The notes: generated from the sequence alone by a model not told the origin. A stretch of 55,213 bases of DNA from Acidimicrobiaceae bacterium (GCA_024641005.1 JAHEDX010000019.1:1-55213); one strand, 5' to 3'; shown: positions 36,370 through 45,263, numbered from the stretch's first letter. A program made the numbers and translations.

Positions 36370-37127
36370 AGAGAGAAGGAATGCAGGCCGACGGAGGCAA
36401 CCTCGAGACCGGCGCGCACAGCGCGCGCCATGGCGACGGCCCCAGGCGAATCCCCGTGAATGCAGATCGATCGCGCACGAACAGCCACCCGGCTGCCGTC
36501 GATCGCGGTGACCATGTGCTCGGTGGCGATCGTGACAGCTCGATCGGCAACCGCGGCCGGATCGGTGATAACGGCGCCCGGTTCGGAACGTGGCACCAGC
36601 CGTCCATCAGGCAGGTACGCGCGATCGGCGAACGCCTCGGCGACGGGTTCCATCCCCATCTCGTCGGTAAAGGTGAGCAACGACGAGCCGGGAGCGCCCA
36701 ATACGGCCATCGAAGGGTCGTACTCGTGTGCTGCTTCGACGACGGCCCGGGCCTGCGCAGGATGGCTGCTGCACGCATGGTAGAGCGCCCCGTGCGGCTT
36801 GACGTAGGCCACCCCGACTCCCGCGACCTGTGCGAACCCGTCGAGTGCCCCGAGTTGGTACAACACGGCGTCGCGCAGCTCGGCAGGATCGATATCGATG
36901 AAGCGACGGCCGAATCCCGCCAGGTCGGGATATGAGACATGGGCCCCGATCATGACGTTGCGGTCGGCGGCTTCCTGGCAGATCCGTCGCAGCGTGGACG
37001 GGTCGCCCGCGTGAAAGCCGCAGGCGATGTTGGCGCTGGTGACGAGATCGAGCATGGCCACGTCGTCTCCGAGCGTCCAGGTGCCGAACGACTCGCCCAG
37101 ATCACTGTTGAGATCGATCGCTGCCAC
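36366..37127 (-). CDS. pxpA: 5-oxoprolinase subunit A (LamB/YcsF family)
   Basis: A protein of 253 residues. LamB/YcsF marks are DLNSDLGESFGTW, SANIACGFHAGDPSTLR, IGAHVSYPDLAGFGRR, and YVKPHGALYHA; it ends with ICIHGDSPGAVAMARAVRAGLE. It is the catalytic barrel of 5-oxoprolinase, which opens 5-oxoproline to glutamate. The GTG at 37127 follows TACGAT by 6 nt with no SD; an upstream frame stays open but is not conserved. It sits 66 nt after prcA on the same strand, directly inside the Pup-proteasome locus. Confidence 0.93.
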   Translation of the reverse strand: MAAIDLNSDLGESFGTWTLGDDVAMLDLVTSANIACGFHAGDPSTLRRICQEAADRNVMIGAHVSYPDLAGFGRRFIDIDPAELRDAVLYQLGALDGFAQVAGVGVAYVKPHGALYHACSSHPAQARAVVEAAHEYDPSMAVLGAPGSSLLTFTDEMGMEPVAEAFADRAYLPDGRLVPRSEPGAVITDPAAVADRAVTIATEHMVTAIDGSRVAVRARSICIHGDSPGAVAMARAVRAGLEVASVGLHSFSL

Positions 37128-37133
37128 GCGACG

Positions 37134-37139
37134 ATCGTA
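37134..37139 (-). promoter_or_regulatory. Leaderless -10 for pxpABC
   Basis: TACGAT on the minus strand, 6 nt before the GTG at 37127. It means pxpABC can be expressed apart from the proteasome genes. Confidence 0.45.
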
Positions 37140-37193
37140 GACGGCACGCCGGTCCTGTGGACGGCACACGTCGCGGGCACCTCTTGGCAGAGG

Positions 37194-37871
37194 TCAGCTC
37201 AGAATCTCCGCAACTCCCAGGTCGTTGACCCGGTGGAAGCACCGGCGCCCCAGGCCTCTGGCCAGCGCGGCGACCTCGAGCTCGGTCGTGGGCAATTCGC
37301 GGTCGGGCCCGGCGAGCGCCGAGACGCCCAGCTTCACTGCCGCGGCGAGTCCGAGACCGGGTTCATACCCGTCGCGGAGTCGTTCGCCGATGGCGTCGGC
37401 GTCTCCCCCGAGCACAGCGACATCGCGCTGGTCGACCACTGTTCCGTCGTACAGGATGTGGAACATCTGATCGCGATCGGATTCCATACCCACTTCGGCG
37501 ACCAGAATCTCGACCTCCATGGGCTTCATCTCGTGGGTGAAGATGTTGCCGAGGATCTGGGCGTACTGATTGGCAAGGGACCGAGCGTCGACATCGTCAC
37601 GGGAGTACTGAAACCCTTTGAGGTCGGCGGCCCTGATCCCGGCGACACGCAGCTGGTCGAACTCGTTGTACTTGCCGACACCGGCGAACGCGATGCGGTC
37701 GTAGATCTCGCTGACCTTGCGCAAGGTCTCGGACGGGTTCTCGGCCACGATCGCGATGCCCTCTGCGTATCGGATCGCCACCAGCGCGCGCCCACGAGCG
37801 ATCCCCTTTCGCGCATAGTCGGCCCGATCCTTCATCACCTGCTCAGGCGCGACATAGAACGGCATGCTCAT
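37194..37871 (-). CDS. prcA: Proteasome alpha subunit
   Basis: A protein of 225 residues. It begins MSMPFYVAPEQVMKDRADYA, matching the gating N-terminus of actinobacterial PrcA, and continues with KGIARGRALVAIRYAEGI, VAENPSETLRKVSEIYDRI and GKYNEFDQLR. It lacks a catalytic N-terminal Thr, as expected for the outer ring. It is shorter at the C-terminus than the mycobacterial protein, missing the Ser/Gly-rich tail. The ATG at 37871 has a GGAGGTGAG SD and overlaps the prcB stop by 4 nt; the coupling would help equal subunit supply. Confidence 0.96.
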   Translation of the reverse strand: MSMPFYVAPEQVMKDRADYARKGIARGRALVAIRYAEGIAIVAENPSETLRKVSEIYDRIAFAGVGKYNEFDQLRVAGIRAADLKGFQYSRDDVDARSLANQYAQILGNIFTHEMKPMEVEILVAEVGMESDRDQMFHILYDGTVVDQRDVAVLGGDADAIGERLRDGYEPGLGLAAAVKLGVSALAGPDRELPTTELEVAALARGLGRRCFHRVNDLGVAEILS

Positions 37872-38647
37872 CGTGTTCTCACCTCCGCAGCGATCGTCGC
37901 GAAACGGGGTGCGAGATCGCCGTCGTCGACCGGCGTCCAGCCGTCGGCCGTGACGGTGGCAACGATCGGGTAGATCCCTCTCAGCGCGTCGGGTCCGCCG
38001 GTGGCCGAGTCGGCGTCGGCCGCCTCCCACAGGCTGCGTACGGCCAGGTCGATGGCATCGTCCCGACTCATGCCGGTGCGGAAGCCGACCTTGATCACGG
38101 TTCCGGCATGCAGGCTGCCCGACCCGGTGGCGATGTACTCGCGCTCTTCATAGCGGCCGCCGGTGACGTCGTAGGCGAACAGTCTGCCGACCTCGCGCCG
38201 CTCGTCCCAGCCGGCGAACAACGGCACCACGACCATGCCCTGCATGGCGGCCGGAAGATTGCTGCGCACCATCATCGACAGTTGGTTGGCCTTTCCCTCG
38301 AGGCTGAGCGTGGCACCTTCCACCTTCTCGTAGTGCTCGAGCTGCAGCTGGAACAGCCTGATCATCTCCATCGCCGGGCCCGCTGCGCCTGCGATCGCGA
38401 CACCGCTGTACCGGTCGGCCTGCACCACCTTCTCCATCGAACGGTGGGAGATCAGGTTGCCCGATGTCGCCCGTCGGTCGCCGGCCATCACGACACCGTC
38501 GGCATAGCGGAGTGCGACGCAGGTGGTGGCGTGAGGCACATCGACCATGCCGGCCACCGACGGATCGGCGCTGAGGCCCATCCGCCGCAACAGTTCCGGG
38601 AAGTTCGAGCCAGGGTCATGGCTCGGTTCGAAGAACGGCATCGACAC
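37868..38647 (-). CDS. prcB: Proteasome beta subunit
   Basis: A protein of 259 residues. A propeptide of 40 residues ends at HA, and the catalytic nucleophile is Thr41 (HATTCVALRYADGVVMAGDRR). After cleavage this Thr becomes the N-terminus of the active chamber. Further marks: EKVVQADRYSGVAIAGAAGP, ELEHYEK-like QLEHYEKVEGATL, and DADSATGGPDALRGIYP. The GTG at 38647 begins 3 nt after the pup stop; an ATG at 38641 is an alternative. It is coupled to prcA by an ATGA overlap. Confidence 0.97.
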   Translation of the reverse strand: MSMPFFEPSHDPGSNFPELLRRMGLSADPSVAGMVDVPHATTCVALRYADGVVMAGDRRATSGNLISHRSMEKVVQADRYSGVAIAGAAGPAMEMIRLFQLQLEHYEKVEGATLSLEGKANQLSMMVRSNLPAAMQGMVVVPLFAGWDERREVGRLFAYDVTGGRYEEREYIATGSGSLHAGTVIKVGFRTGMSRDDAIDLAVRSLWEAADADSATGGPDALRGIYPIVATVTADGWTPVDDGDLAPRFATIAAEVRTR

Positions 38648-38650
38648 GGT

Positions 38651-38848
38651 CTACTGACCGCCCTTCTGCACGTACGACTTCACGAAATCCTCGGCGTTCG
38701 TCTCGAGCACCTCGTCGATCTCGTCGAGCAGATCGTCGAGCTCGGCCTTGAGCTTCTCGCCTGACTCGCTGGTGACCGGCGCGGCGCCCTCGACCGTCTC
38801 ATCGGTCCGCTCGGGCGACTGCTTCTGTTTGTGTGTGCGTTCCGCCAT
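38651..38848 (-). CDS. pup: Prokaryotic ubiquitin-like protein Pup
   Basis: A small, highly charged, disordered protein of 65 residues. It has the conserved helix [17 protein letters not shown] that binds the Arc coiled coil, then [17 protein letters not shown] at the end. The terminal Gln must be deamidated by Dop before ligation by PafA. The ATG has a GGAGAA SD. It is flanked by dop (21 nt) and prcB (3 nt) in the standard order. Confidence 0.98.
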   Translation of the reverse strand: MAERTHKQKQSPERTDETVEGAAPVTSESGEKLKAELDDLLDEIDEVLETNAEDFVKSYVQKGGQ

Positions 38849-38869
38849 GTTGGTTCTCCAGTGTGAGTG

Positions 38870-40354
38870 CTATGCGCCGAGTCGATCCAGAAGTTCGGAT
38901 GCGGTGTCGCTCTCGTCGATCAAGTTAGCCACGTGTTCGGCAGTACCGCGCAGCGGCTCCATCATCGGCACGCGTCGGAGCGGATCGCGCCCGACGTCGA
39001 ACACGAGCGAATCCCAGTTCGCCGCCACCACTTCGCCGGGGTACTTCTCGAGGCAACGACCTCGGAAATAGGCCCGTGTCGTCGTTGGCGGCTGTGTCAT
39101 CGCCGCTTCGGCATCGGCCGGGTCGACCAGGCTGTCGAGCCCCGCCCTGAGTGCGAGGCACCTGTCGACGCGCATGTCGTGATACTGAAGGTCGATCGCT
39201 TTCAGCTTGGGCGAATCTGCGTCGAGGCCGTGGCGTTCGGCATAGCCGGTGACCAACCGGCGCTTGGCGACCCAGTCGACCCAATGAGCAACGGACTCCG
39301 GTTCGGTCTCGAGACCTGCCAGCACCTGCTCCCAGCGGGCCAGCACGTCGGCGCCAACCTCGTCGCCGACGACTGCGAGGCCATGCGTCTGCTGGTACTT
39401 GCAGGCCTGTTCGAGCAGGCCCCACTGGATCTCGAGCGCGGTCGCTCGACGTCCGTCGCGCATCAGGATCGAGCGCTGCAGCGACGGATCATGGCTGACC
39501 TGGCGTATCGCCGGGACCGGATTTCCCAGCAGGAACTCGTCGCCGAACTGGTCGTCCTCGATCATCGCGAGGACGATCGAGGTGGTGCCGACCTTCAGGT
39601 AGGTGGCGACCTCACTCATGTTCGCGTCGCCGACGATCACATGCAGTCGGCGGTATTTCTGAGGATCGCAGTGCGGCTCGTCGCGAGTGTTGACGATCGG
39701 CCGCTTGAGCGTCGTCTCGAGCCCCACCTCCTCTTCGAAGAAATCGGCACGCTGGCTGAGCTGATACGCGACATCGTTCGGTTGCCGATTGGGTTGCTCG
39801 CAGCCGACCTTTCCGGCACCGCAGAAGATCTGCCGCGTGACGAAATGCGGCGTGATATGGCTGACGATGCGCCCGAACGGGGTGGCACGATCCAACAGGT
39901 AGTTCTCGTGGCAGCCGTAGCTGTTGCCCTTGCCGTCAGAGTTGTTCTTGTACACGACCAACTCGGCGCCGTTGTCGAGGATCTCTGCCGCATACCTCAT
40001 CGAGGCACGCACGATCTCGTCTGCGGCCCGGTCCCAGCGCACCGCCTCGGCAGCAGTGGTGACCTCGGGGGTGGAGATCTCGGGGTGGGCGTGATCGACG
40101 TAGTAGCGGGCTCCGTTGGGCAACACGGCATTGACCAGCGACGTCTCGATCTCGGGTGGAAAGACGTCGTCGAGGTTGAAACCCCTCGCGTCATTGGCCG
40201 GCGTCTCGTCCTCGAAGTCCCAGCCGATCTTGCGCGACGTGGCGTTGACGTAGGCGTTGATCAGCAATGACGAAGCCGACACCGGGTTGTTGTCACCGCC
40301 ACGCACGACGATGCCGTACTCGGTCTCGATGCCACAGACCTTCGGGATCGCCAT
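38870..40354 (-). CDS. dop: Deamidase/depupylase of Pup
   Basis: A protein of 494 residues. Dop deamidates the C-terminal Gln of Pup and removes Pup from substrates. It resembles PafA along its length (GIETEYGIVVRG, YYVDHAHPEISTPE with Asp87, [40 protein letters not shown]), but has the Dop-specific insertion between residues 40 and 75 (RKIGWDFEDETPANDARGF) that PafA lacks. TAGGGT ends 6 nt before ATG 40354, so the dop-pup-prcB-prcA transcript is probably leaderless. Confidence 0.97.
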   Translation of the reverse strand: MAIPKVCGIETEYGIVVRGGDNNPVSASSLLINAYVNATSRKIGWDFEDETPANDARGFNLDDVFPPEIETSLVNAVLPNGARYYVDHAHPEISTPEVTTAAEAVRWDRAADEIVRASMRYAAEILDNGAELVVYKNNSDGKGNSYGCHENYLLDRATPFGRIVSHITPHFVTRQIFCGAGKVGCEQPNRQPNDVAYQLSQRADFFEEEVGLETTLKRPIVNTRDEPHCDPQKYRRLHVIVGDANMSEVATYLKVGTTSIVLAMIEDDQFGDEFLLGNPVPAIRQVSHDPSLQRSILMRDGRRATALEIQWGLLEQACKYQQTHGLAVVGDEVGADVLARWEQVLAGLETEPESVAHWVDWVAKRRLVTGYAERHGLDADSPKLKAIDLQYHDMRVDRCLALRAGLDSLVDPADAEAAMTQPPTTTRAYFRGRCLEKYPGEVVAANWDSLVFDVGRDPLRRVPMMEPLRGTAEHVANLIDESDTASELLDRLGA

Positions 40355-40360
40355 GCGCGA

Positions 40361-40366
40361 ACCCTA
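40361..40366 (-). promoter_or_regulatory. Leaderless -10 of the dop-pup-prcBA operon
   Basis: TAGGGT on the minus strand, 6 nt before ATG 40354. It lies between the dop start and the stop of the upstream acyl-CoA dehydrogenase. Confidence 0.5.
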
Positions 40367-40400
40367 ACGCTGAAACGTCAGCGCCGTCCGCTCAATCGCG

Positions 40401-41630
40401 TCACCCGGCGAGCAGCGCCTTGGCGATCGCCCGGGTCTGGATCTCATCGGTGCCCGCATAGATCTGCAGGACCTTCGCGTCGCGGGCGAGTTGTTCGACG
40501 TGGTACTCGGCCATGTAGCCGTTGCCACCGTGCAGCTGCACGGCCTCGAGCGCACAGGCCGTCGCCTGCTGGGCCGAGTAGAGCTTCATCGCCGAGGCCT
40601 CCGCGAACGTCATGGTCCGACCGGCATTCGACAGCTCGATCGTGCGGTACACCAGATTCTGGATGTTCATGCGGGCCACTTCCATCGTGGCCAACTTCTG
40701 CTGGATCAGCTGGAACTCGCCGATCGGTTGGCCGAACTGCACGCGCGACTTGGCGTACGCGACCGACAGCTCGAGACACTGCTCGATGATGCCCAGCGCC
40801 ATCGCTGCCACGCCGGCGCGCTCTTGCTGGAACGTGGATTTCGCTCCGTCGCGGCCACCCTTCGGTGGGTCCTCGTCCTCACCGATCAGGCGGTCCCGCC
40901 CGACCCGAACGTCATCCAGAAACAGCTCTCCGGTCGGCGAGGAATGCATTCCCATCTTGCGTAACGGCTTCGTCTGGGTCAGGCCGGGCATCCCGGTATC
41001 CAGCACGAAACTGAGGATCTTGCGTTCTTTCGGATCATTGCCCTCATCCAGCTTGCAGATGAAGACGATCGTGTCGGCGTACGGCCCGTTGGTGATGAAC
41101 GTCTTGTTGCCGTTCAGCAGGTATTCGTCACCATCCCTCCGCGCCGTCGCGAGCATCGACCCGAACGCGTCCGAGCCTGAATTCGGTTCGGTGATGGCCC
41201 ATGCTCCGACTTTGCGAAGGGTCAACAGGTCAGGGACCCACCGCTCCTTCTGAGCGATGGTCCCCTTGCCGTTGATCGCCGATGCGGTCAGCCCCGCAGA
41301 TACCCCCAGCGCCGTGACGAGCCCGGGACATTGACGACACAACTCGATGGTCGGGATCAGCGTGAATCCGGCGTCGCCACCGCTGTGGCGGCTCGGCTTG
41401 TCGTCGACCGACGCCGTGCCGGCGGCCACTGCCTTCTCGTGCTCGAGCCGCTTCCAAAATGTCGTTTCGGCCTGATCGCCGATCCCGAACGTGGCGTACA
41501 TCTTGCGAAGGACCTCGTACGGCGGTGTGTCTCCGTGCTCGAGGTCGTCGCGGATCGGGATGATCTCCTTGGCGATGAAGTCCTTCATCGCATCGCGGAT
41601 CATCTGGTGTTCCTCGGACCACTCGTACAT
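40401..41630 (-). CDS. Acyl-CoA dehydrogenase
   Basis: A protein of 409 residues with the three-domain acyl-CoA dehydrogenase fold. Marks: GAWAITEPNSGSDAFGSMLA (FAD and substrate contact), NGNKTFITNGPYADTIVF, KMGMHSSPTGELFLDDVRV, RVQFGQPIGEFQLIQQKLA and QLHGGNGYMAEYHVEQLARD. The usual Glu in the C-terminal YEGT motif is replaced by Ala (IYAGTDEIQ), while Glu270 lies in FQQERAG. That is the arrangement of isovaleryl-CoA and long-chain types, where the base comes from helix G. ATG 41630 follows TACGCT by 6 nt. It precedes dop on the same strand but has its own promoter. Confidence 0.9.
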   Translation of the reverse strand: MYEWSEEHQMIRDAMKDFIAKEIIPIRDDLEHGDTPPYEVLRKMYATFGIGDQAETTFWKRLEHEKAVAAGTASVDDKPSRHSGGDAGFTLIPTIELCRQCPGLVTALGVSAGLTASAINGKGTIAQKERWVPDLLTLRKVGAWAITEPNSGSDAFGSMLATARRDGDEYLLNGNKTFITNGPYADTIVFICKLDEGNDPKERKILSFVLDTGMPGLTQTKPLRKMGMHSSPTGELFLDDVRVGRDRLIGEDEDPPKGGRDGAKSTFQQERAGVAAMALGIIEQCLELSVAYAKSRVQFGQPIGEFQLIQQKLATMEVARMNIQNLVYRTIELSNAGRTMTFAEASAMKLYSAQQATACALEAVQLHGGNGYMAEYHVEQLARDAKVLQIYAGTDEIQTRAIAKALLAG

Positions 41631-41636
41631 ACGCCG

Positions 41637-41642
41637 AGCGTA
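41637..41642 (-). promoter_or_regulatory. Leaderless -10 for the acyl-CoA dehydrogenase
   Basis: TACGCT on the minus strand, 6 nt before ATG 41630. It shares base pairs 41641-41642 with the opposite -10 on the plus strand. Confidence 0.5.
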
Positions 41643-41646
41643 GAGT
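41641..41646 (+). promoter_or_regulatory. Leaderless -10 for the second LLM oxidoreductase
   Basis: TAGAGT, 8 nt before the GTG at 41655. It is divergent and overlapping with the element of the acyl-CoA dehydrogenase. Confidence 0.45.
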
Positions 41647-41654
41647 TGGGAGTC

Positions 41655-42659
41655 GTGCCGGGCCCAACTCCCAACTCGATTCCGCTGTCGGTCCTCGATC
41701 TGTCCGTCGTGCGCGACGCAGGTACGTCCGGAGATGCCTTGGCAGACACGACGCGGCTCGCACAGCGGGCCGACACGCTCGGCTTCCATCGGTTCTGGGT
41801 CGCCGAGCACCACAACATGGGCACCGTCGCCAGCACCACACCGAGCGTGTTGATCGCCCATCTCGCTGCGGCGACCTCTCGGATCAGGGTCGGTTCCGGT
41901 GGCGTGATGTTGCCAAATCACGCACCACTGGCGATCGCCGAGCAGTTCGCCCTGCTCGAAGCGCTGCATCCGGGACGTATCGATCTCGGGATCGGCCGGG
42001 CCCCCGGCACCGATCCGACGACCGCCGCAGCGTTCGGCCGCCACCCCCACGAGAGCGTCGAGAAGTTCCCGCGTGATCTGATCGACGTGATGGGCATGTT
42101 GGGAGACCGGCGAGGCGCAGACGGCCTGTGGTCGCGGCTCCGCGCCACCCCGGTGGCATCCTCGACGCCCGTCATCGCCCTGCTCGGCTCGTCCGGCTAC
42201 AGCGCCCAACTGGCAGGCATGCTCGGCCTGCCGTTCGCATACGCCCACCACTTCGACACCGGCGCCACCGACATCGCTTCACAGCTCTACCTCGACCATT
42301 TCGAGCCGTCCCCAGTGCTCGAGCGGCCCTACCTGATCGTGGGCGCCGGTGCACTCGCTGCCGGCACCGACGAGGAGGCCGAGCGGATCGGTCTGCCCAG
42401 TCGGATTCTGCGGCTCGGCATCCGCACCAACCGCCGACACCCACTGCTCAGCCCCGACGCAGCACAGCAGCACCCCGACGCCGAGTCGGCACGCAACATG
42501 CCCACCGAGCAACTGATCGGCAGCGCCGAACGCGTGATCGAAGGATTGCGTGACCTGGTGCAACGCACCCAGGCCAACGAACTCATGCTCACGGCCGCTA
42601 CCTATGACGTCACCGACCGGATCCACAGCCTGGAGTTGATCGACGCAGCCTGGAGTTGA
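41655..42659 (+). CDS. LLM-class flavin-dependent oxidoreductase (MsnO8-like)
   Basis: A protein of 334 residues. It starts with PLSVLDLSVVRDAGTSGDAL, then LGFHRFWVAEHHNMGTVAS, VGSGGVMLPNHAPLAIAEQF and GRIDLGIGRAPGTDP. The LSVLDL and AEHH phrases are typical of the MsnO8 subgroup, FMN-linked luciferase-like monooxygenases. The substrate is unknown. The GTG at 41655 is 24 bp from the divergent dehydrogenase start, so both genes must use promoters inside each other's leader-free region. Confidence 0.85.
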   Translation: MPGPTPNSIPLSVLDLSVVRDAGTSGDALADTTRLAQRADTLGFHRFWVAEHHNMGTVASTTPSVLIAHLAAATSRIRVGSGGVMLPNHAPLAIAEQFALLEALHPGRIDLGIGRAPGTDPTTAAAFGRHPHESVEKFPRDLIDVMGMLGDRRGADGLWSRLRATPVASSTPVIALLGSSGYSAQLAGMLGLPFAYAHHFDTGATDIASQLYLDHFEPSPVLERPYLIVGAGALAAGTDEEAERIGLPSRILRLGIRTNRRHPLLSPDAAQQHPDAESARNMPTEQLIGSAERVIEGLRDLVQRTQANELMLTAATYDVTDRIHSLELIDAAWS

Positions 42660-42671
42660 CACCCGTTGCGA

Positions 42672-43103
42672 TTACGGGCGCACCGGGCTGCGTGCTTCGC
42701 CGATCAGATGGAGCCACTGCACGACATCCGATCTGGCGACCATGAGGTTCGGCGTGATGCGTTCGGTACCCAGCGCGGTCGTCGCCACGAACATCGAGTC
42801 GCGAACCCCGACATCGTCCATCGTCGGGCGCCATTCCATCGCGACCACGACGGTTCTCGTCTTCGACCAGAGCCGTGGGACCAGTAGTTCGTCACCGGTG
42901 AGCCTCCATCGCCTCATGAACAGTACGAAGTCGGTCCCGGACACCACTCCGAGGGCGACGAACACCAGCCCCAGGATGCGCAACGGACCTCCGGAGCTCG
43001 CCATCGCTGCCAAGCCGAACACGAGCAACATGCCCGTGAAGAACACCGCCCTCGCCCACGAACGCCACGTCAGCGGGATGACGACCTCACCGTCGAAGAT
43101 CAC
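42672..43103 (-). CDS. Small membrane protein with PH-like C-terminal domain
   Basis: A protein of 143 residues. Two membrane helices ([20 protein letters not shown] and [20 protein letters not shown]) are followed by a soluble part whose strands ([20 protein letters not shown], then [16 protein letters not shown]) resemble bacterial PH domains. It starts at GTG 43103, overlapping the arc stop in a GTGA overlap, so it is made with the proteasomal ATPase. A link to the proteasome is suggested only by that coupling. Confidence 0.65.
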   Translation of the reverse strand: MIFDGEVVIPLTWRSWARAVFFTGMLLVFGLAAMASSGGPLRILGLVFVALGVVSGTDFVLFMRRWRLTGDELLVPRLWSKTRTVVVAMEWRPTMDDVGVRDSMFVATTALGTERITPNLMVARSDVVQWLHLIGEARSPVRP

Positions 43104-44854
43104 AGATACTGACCGGTTTGGGTGCGTTCGATACTGCGCCCGCCCATGGGGCCCTGCTCTTGTGCTTCCGACACCAGGGTTCGGATGAACACGATCCGTT
43201 CGCCCTTCTTGCCGGAGATCTTGGCCCAGTCGTCGGGATTCGTGGTGTTCGGAAGGTCCTCGTGTTCCTTGTACTCCTGCTTGATCGAGGCGATCAGATC
43301 GTCGGTGCAGACCCCACGTTCACCGCCACCGATAACCCGTTTGATCGCGAGCTTCTTCGCTCTGCGGACGATGTTCTCGATCATCGCCCCCGACGCAAAG
43401 TCCTTGTAGTACAGGATCTCCTTGTCGCCGTTCTGATAGGTGACCTCGAGAAACCGGTTCGCGTCATCGTCGCGATACATCTCTGCCACCGTGGCCTCGA
43501 TCATGTCGGGCACCCGCTCGTGCGCTGCGATCGGGATCTCGTCGTTGAGATATCTGGCGAAGATCTGGGCGGCGGCCTGAGCCTGTGGACGCTCGATCTT
43601 GATCTTGACGTCCAAACGGCCCGGACGCAGGATCGCCGGATCGATCAGGTCTTCGCGGTTCGTGGCACCGATCACGATCACGTTGCGCAGACCCTCGACC
43701 CCATCGATCTCGGCGAGCAACTGCGGGACGATCGTCGACTCCATGTCGGAGCTGATACCCGAGCCGCGGGTACGAAACATCGAGTCCATCTCGTCGAAGA
43801 ACACGATGACCGGCCAACCCTCCTCACTCTTTTCCCTGGCGCGTTGGAAGACCAATCGGATCTGCCGCTCGGTCTCGCCGACGTACTTGTTGAGCAGCTC
43901 CGGACCCTTGATGTTGATGAAGTACGAGCGCCCCTTGCCCTCCCCCATCGTCTCGGCGACCTTCTTGGCCAAGCTGTTTGCCACCGCCTTGGCGATCAGT
44001 GTCTTGCCACAACCGGGCGGGCCGTACAACAGAATTCCCTTCGGCGCCGGGAGACGGTGCTCGGCGAACAGTTCCTGGTGCAGGAACGGCAACTCGACCG
44101 CGTCAGCGATCGCCTCGATCTGCGAATCGAGGCCACCGATGTCGGCATAGGAGATGTCGGGGACCTCCTCGAGCAGCAGATCCTCGACCTCCGGACGAGG
44201 CAGCTTCTCGAGCAACATGTTGGATCGAGGGTCGAGTCGCAACATGTCGCCGCTGCGCAAGCGGGTTCCTCGCAACGCACTGGAGAGCTCGCACACGCGC
44301 TCCTCGTCAGCCCGGCCGATCACGATCACCCGGATGCCGTCCTCCATGATGTCCTTGAGGGTGACCACCTCGCCCACGAGTTCGGAACGGCGCGCCTCGA
44401 TCACGTTGAAGCTCTCGTTGAGGGCCACCTCGGCACCGAGGTCGAGCATCTCGAAGTCGATGTCGGGATGCAATTGCACCTTCATCTTGCGACCACTCGT
44501 GAGCACGTCGACCGTCGCATCGTCGTTCTTGCCGACCACGACGCCGTACGCGTTTGGTGGCTGGGTGAGCTTGTCGACCTCGTCGCGCAGCGAACCGATG
44601 TGTTCTCGTGCTTCCCTGAGCGTGTAGCTGAGCTTCTCGTTCTGAGCTGTCGCCTGTGCCAGTTGGCCCTTCGTCTCGAGCAGGCGCTCTTCGAGCGCCC
44701 GGATCCGATTGGGCGTGTCGGCGAGCCGCGATCGCAAGTGAGCGTTCTCCTCGCCGAGCACGGCGACCTGCGCCTCGATCGCTGCCAGATCGACCGAACG
44801 CGCGTCGAGGTTGTCGTCACGGTCGGCTCGGTCGTGTCCACCTGATTCCGCCAC
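43100..44854 (-). CDS. arc: Proteasome-associated AAA ATPase Arc/Mpa
   Basis: A protein of 584 residues. The N-terminal coiled coil (about 20-96) binds Pup, two OB domains follow, and then one AAA module: Walker A GPPGCGKT (about 278-285), Walker [10 protein letters not shown] (349-357), and an arginine-finger region [20 protein letters not shown]. It ends with GQYL, the C-terminal Tyr-containing motif that docks into the proteasome alpha ring and opens its gate. It unfolds pupylated proteins. The GTG at 44854 is chosen because GGGAGG lies 5 nt before it. It is separated from prcBA by about 5 kb. Confidence 0.96.
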   Translation of the reverse strand: MAESGGHDRADRDDNLDARSVDLAAIEAQVAVLGEENAHLRSRLADTPNRIRALEERLLETKGQLAQATAQNEKLSYTLREAREHIGSLRDEVDKLTQPPNAYGVVVGKNDDATVDVLTSGRKMKVQLHPDIDFEMLDLGAEVALNESFNVIEARRSELVGEVVTLKDIMEDGIRVIVIGRADEERVCELSSALRGTRLRSGDMLRLDPRSNMLLEKLPRPEVEDLLLEEVPDISYADIGGLDSQIEAIADAVELPFLHQELFAEHRLPAPKGILLYGPPGCGKTLIAKAVANSLAKKVAETMGEGKGRSYFINIKGPELLNKYVGETERQIRLVFQRAREKSEEGWPVIVFFDEMDSMFRTRGSGISSDMESTIVPQLLAEIDGVEGLRNVIVIGATNREDLIDPAILRPGRLDVKIKIERPQAQAAAQIFARYLNDEIPIAAHERVPDMIEATVAEMYRDDDANRFLEVTYQNGDKEILYYKDFASGAMIENIVRRAKKLAIKRVIGGGERGVCTDDLIASIKQEYKEHEDLPNTTNPDDWAKISGKKGERIVFIRTLVSEAQEQGPMGGRSIERTQTGQYL

Positions 44855-44993
44855 GGGCACCTCCCACGGTCGTGCTGCGGTCGTTCGGAACTTACACCGT
44901 GCCCCCTGTCGAAACCCATCATGTTCGTTTCCGCGAACCGGCCCGGGTAAAGTGCTGCGGTACACGCACCCCTCCCAAGGAGACACGAATCAC

Positions 44994-45239
44994 ATGAAGG
45001 TCTGGATCGACCAAGATCTCTGCACGGGCGACGGCCTGTGCGAGGAAATCGCCCCCGATGTGTTCACGCTGCTCGACGACGGCCTTGCCTACGTGAAGGA
45101 GGGCGACAAGATCTACGCAGCCGCCAAGGGCAATCCGCAGGGTGCCGAGGGCCTCGCGGAGTTTCCCGACAGCCAGCTCGACTCGGTCATCGAGTCTGCC
45201 GAGGAATGCCCCGGCGAATGCATCTTCATCGAGCCCTGA
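44994..45239 (+). CDS. Small ferredoxin
   Basis: A protein of 81 residues. Cysteines are Cys10, Cys16, Cys72 and Cys76, in DLCTGDGLCEEIAPDVF and EECPGECIF. The three expected 3Fe-4S ligands of P450-type ferredoxins fit the first, second and third; Cys76 is an extra one two residues beyond the usual Pro, which could allow a 4Fe-4S cluster. The middle is long and unusually Ala/Gly/Glu-rich. The ATG has an AAGGAG SD 12 nt upstream. A strong terminator follows. No P450 or reductase gene is in the window, so the partner is unknown. Confidence 0.88.
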   Translation: MKVWIDQDLCTGDGLCEEIAPDVFTLLDDGLAYVKEGDKIYAAAKGNPQGAEGLAEFPDSQLDSVIESAEECPGECIFIEP

Positions 45240-45263
45240 TCTGCTCGACAACCAACGTCCGTG

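Noticed and set aside
41655-42659. A luciferase-based light or natural-product cluster around the two LLM genes
   Set aside because: The two LLM genes are 30 kb apart with no aldehyde-supply, reductase or biosynthetic neighbours. They are ordinary flavin or F420 oxidoreductases.
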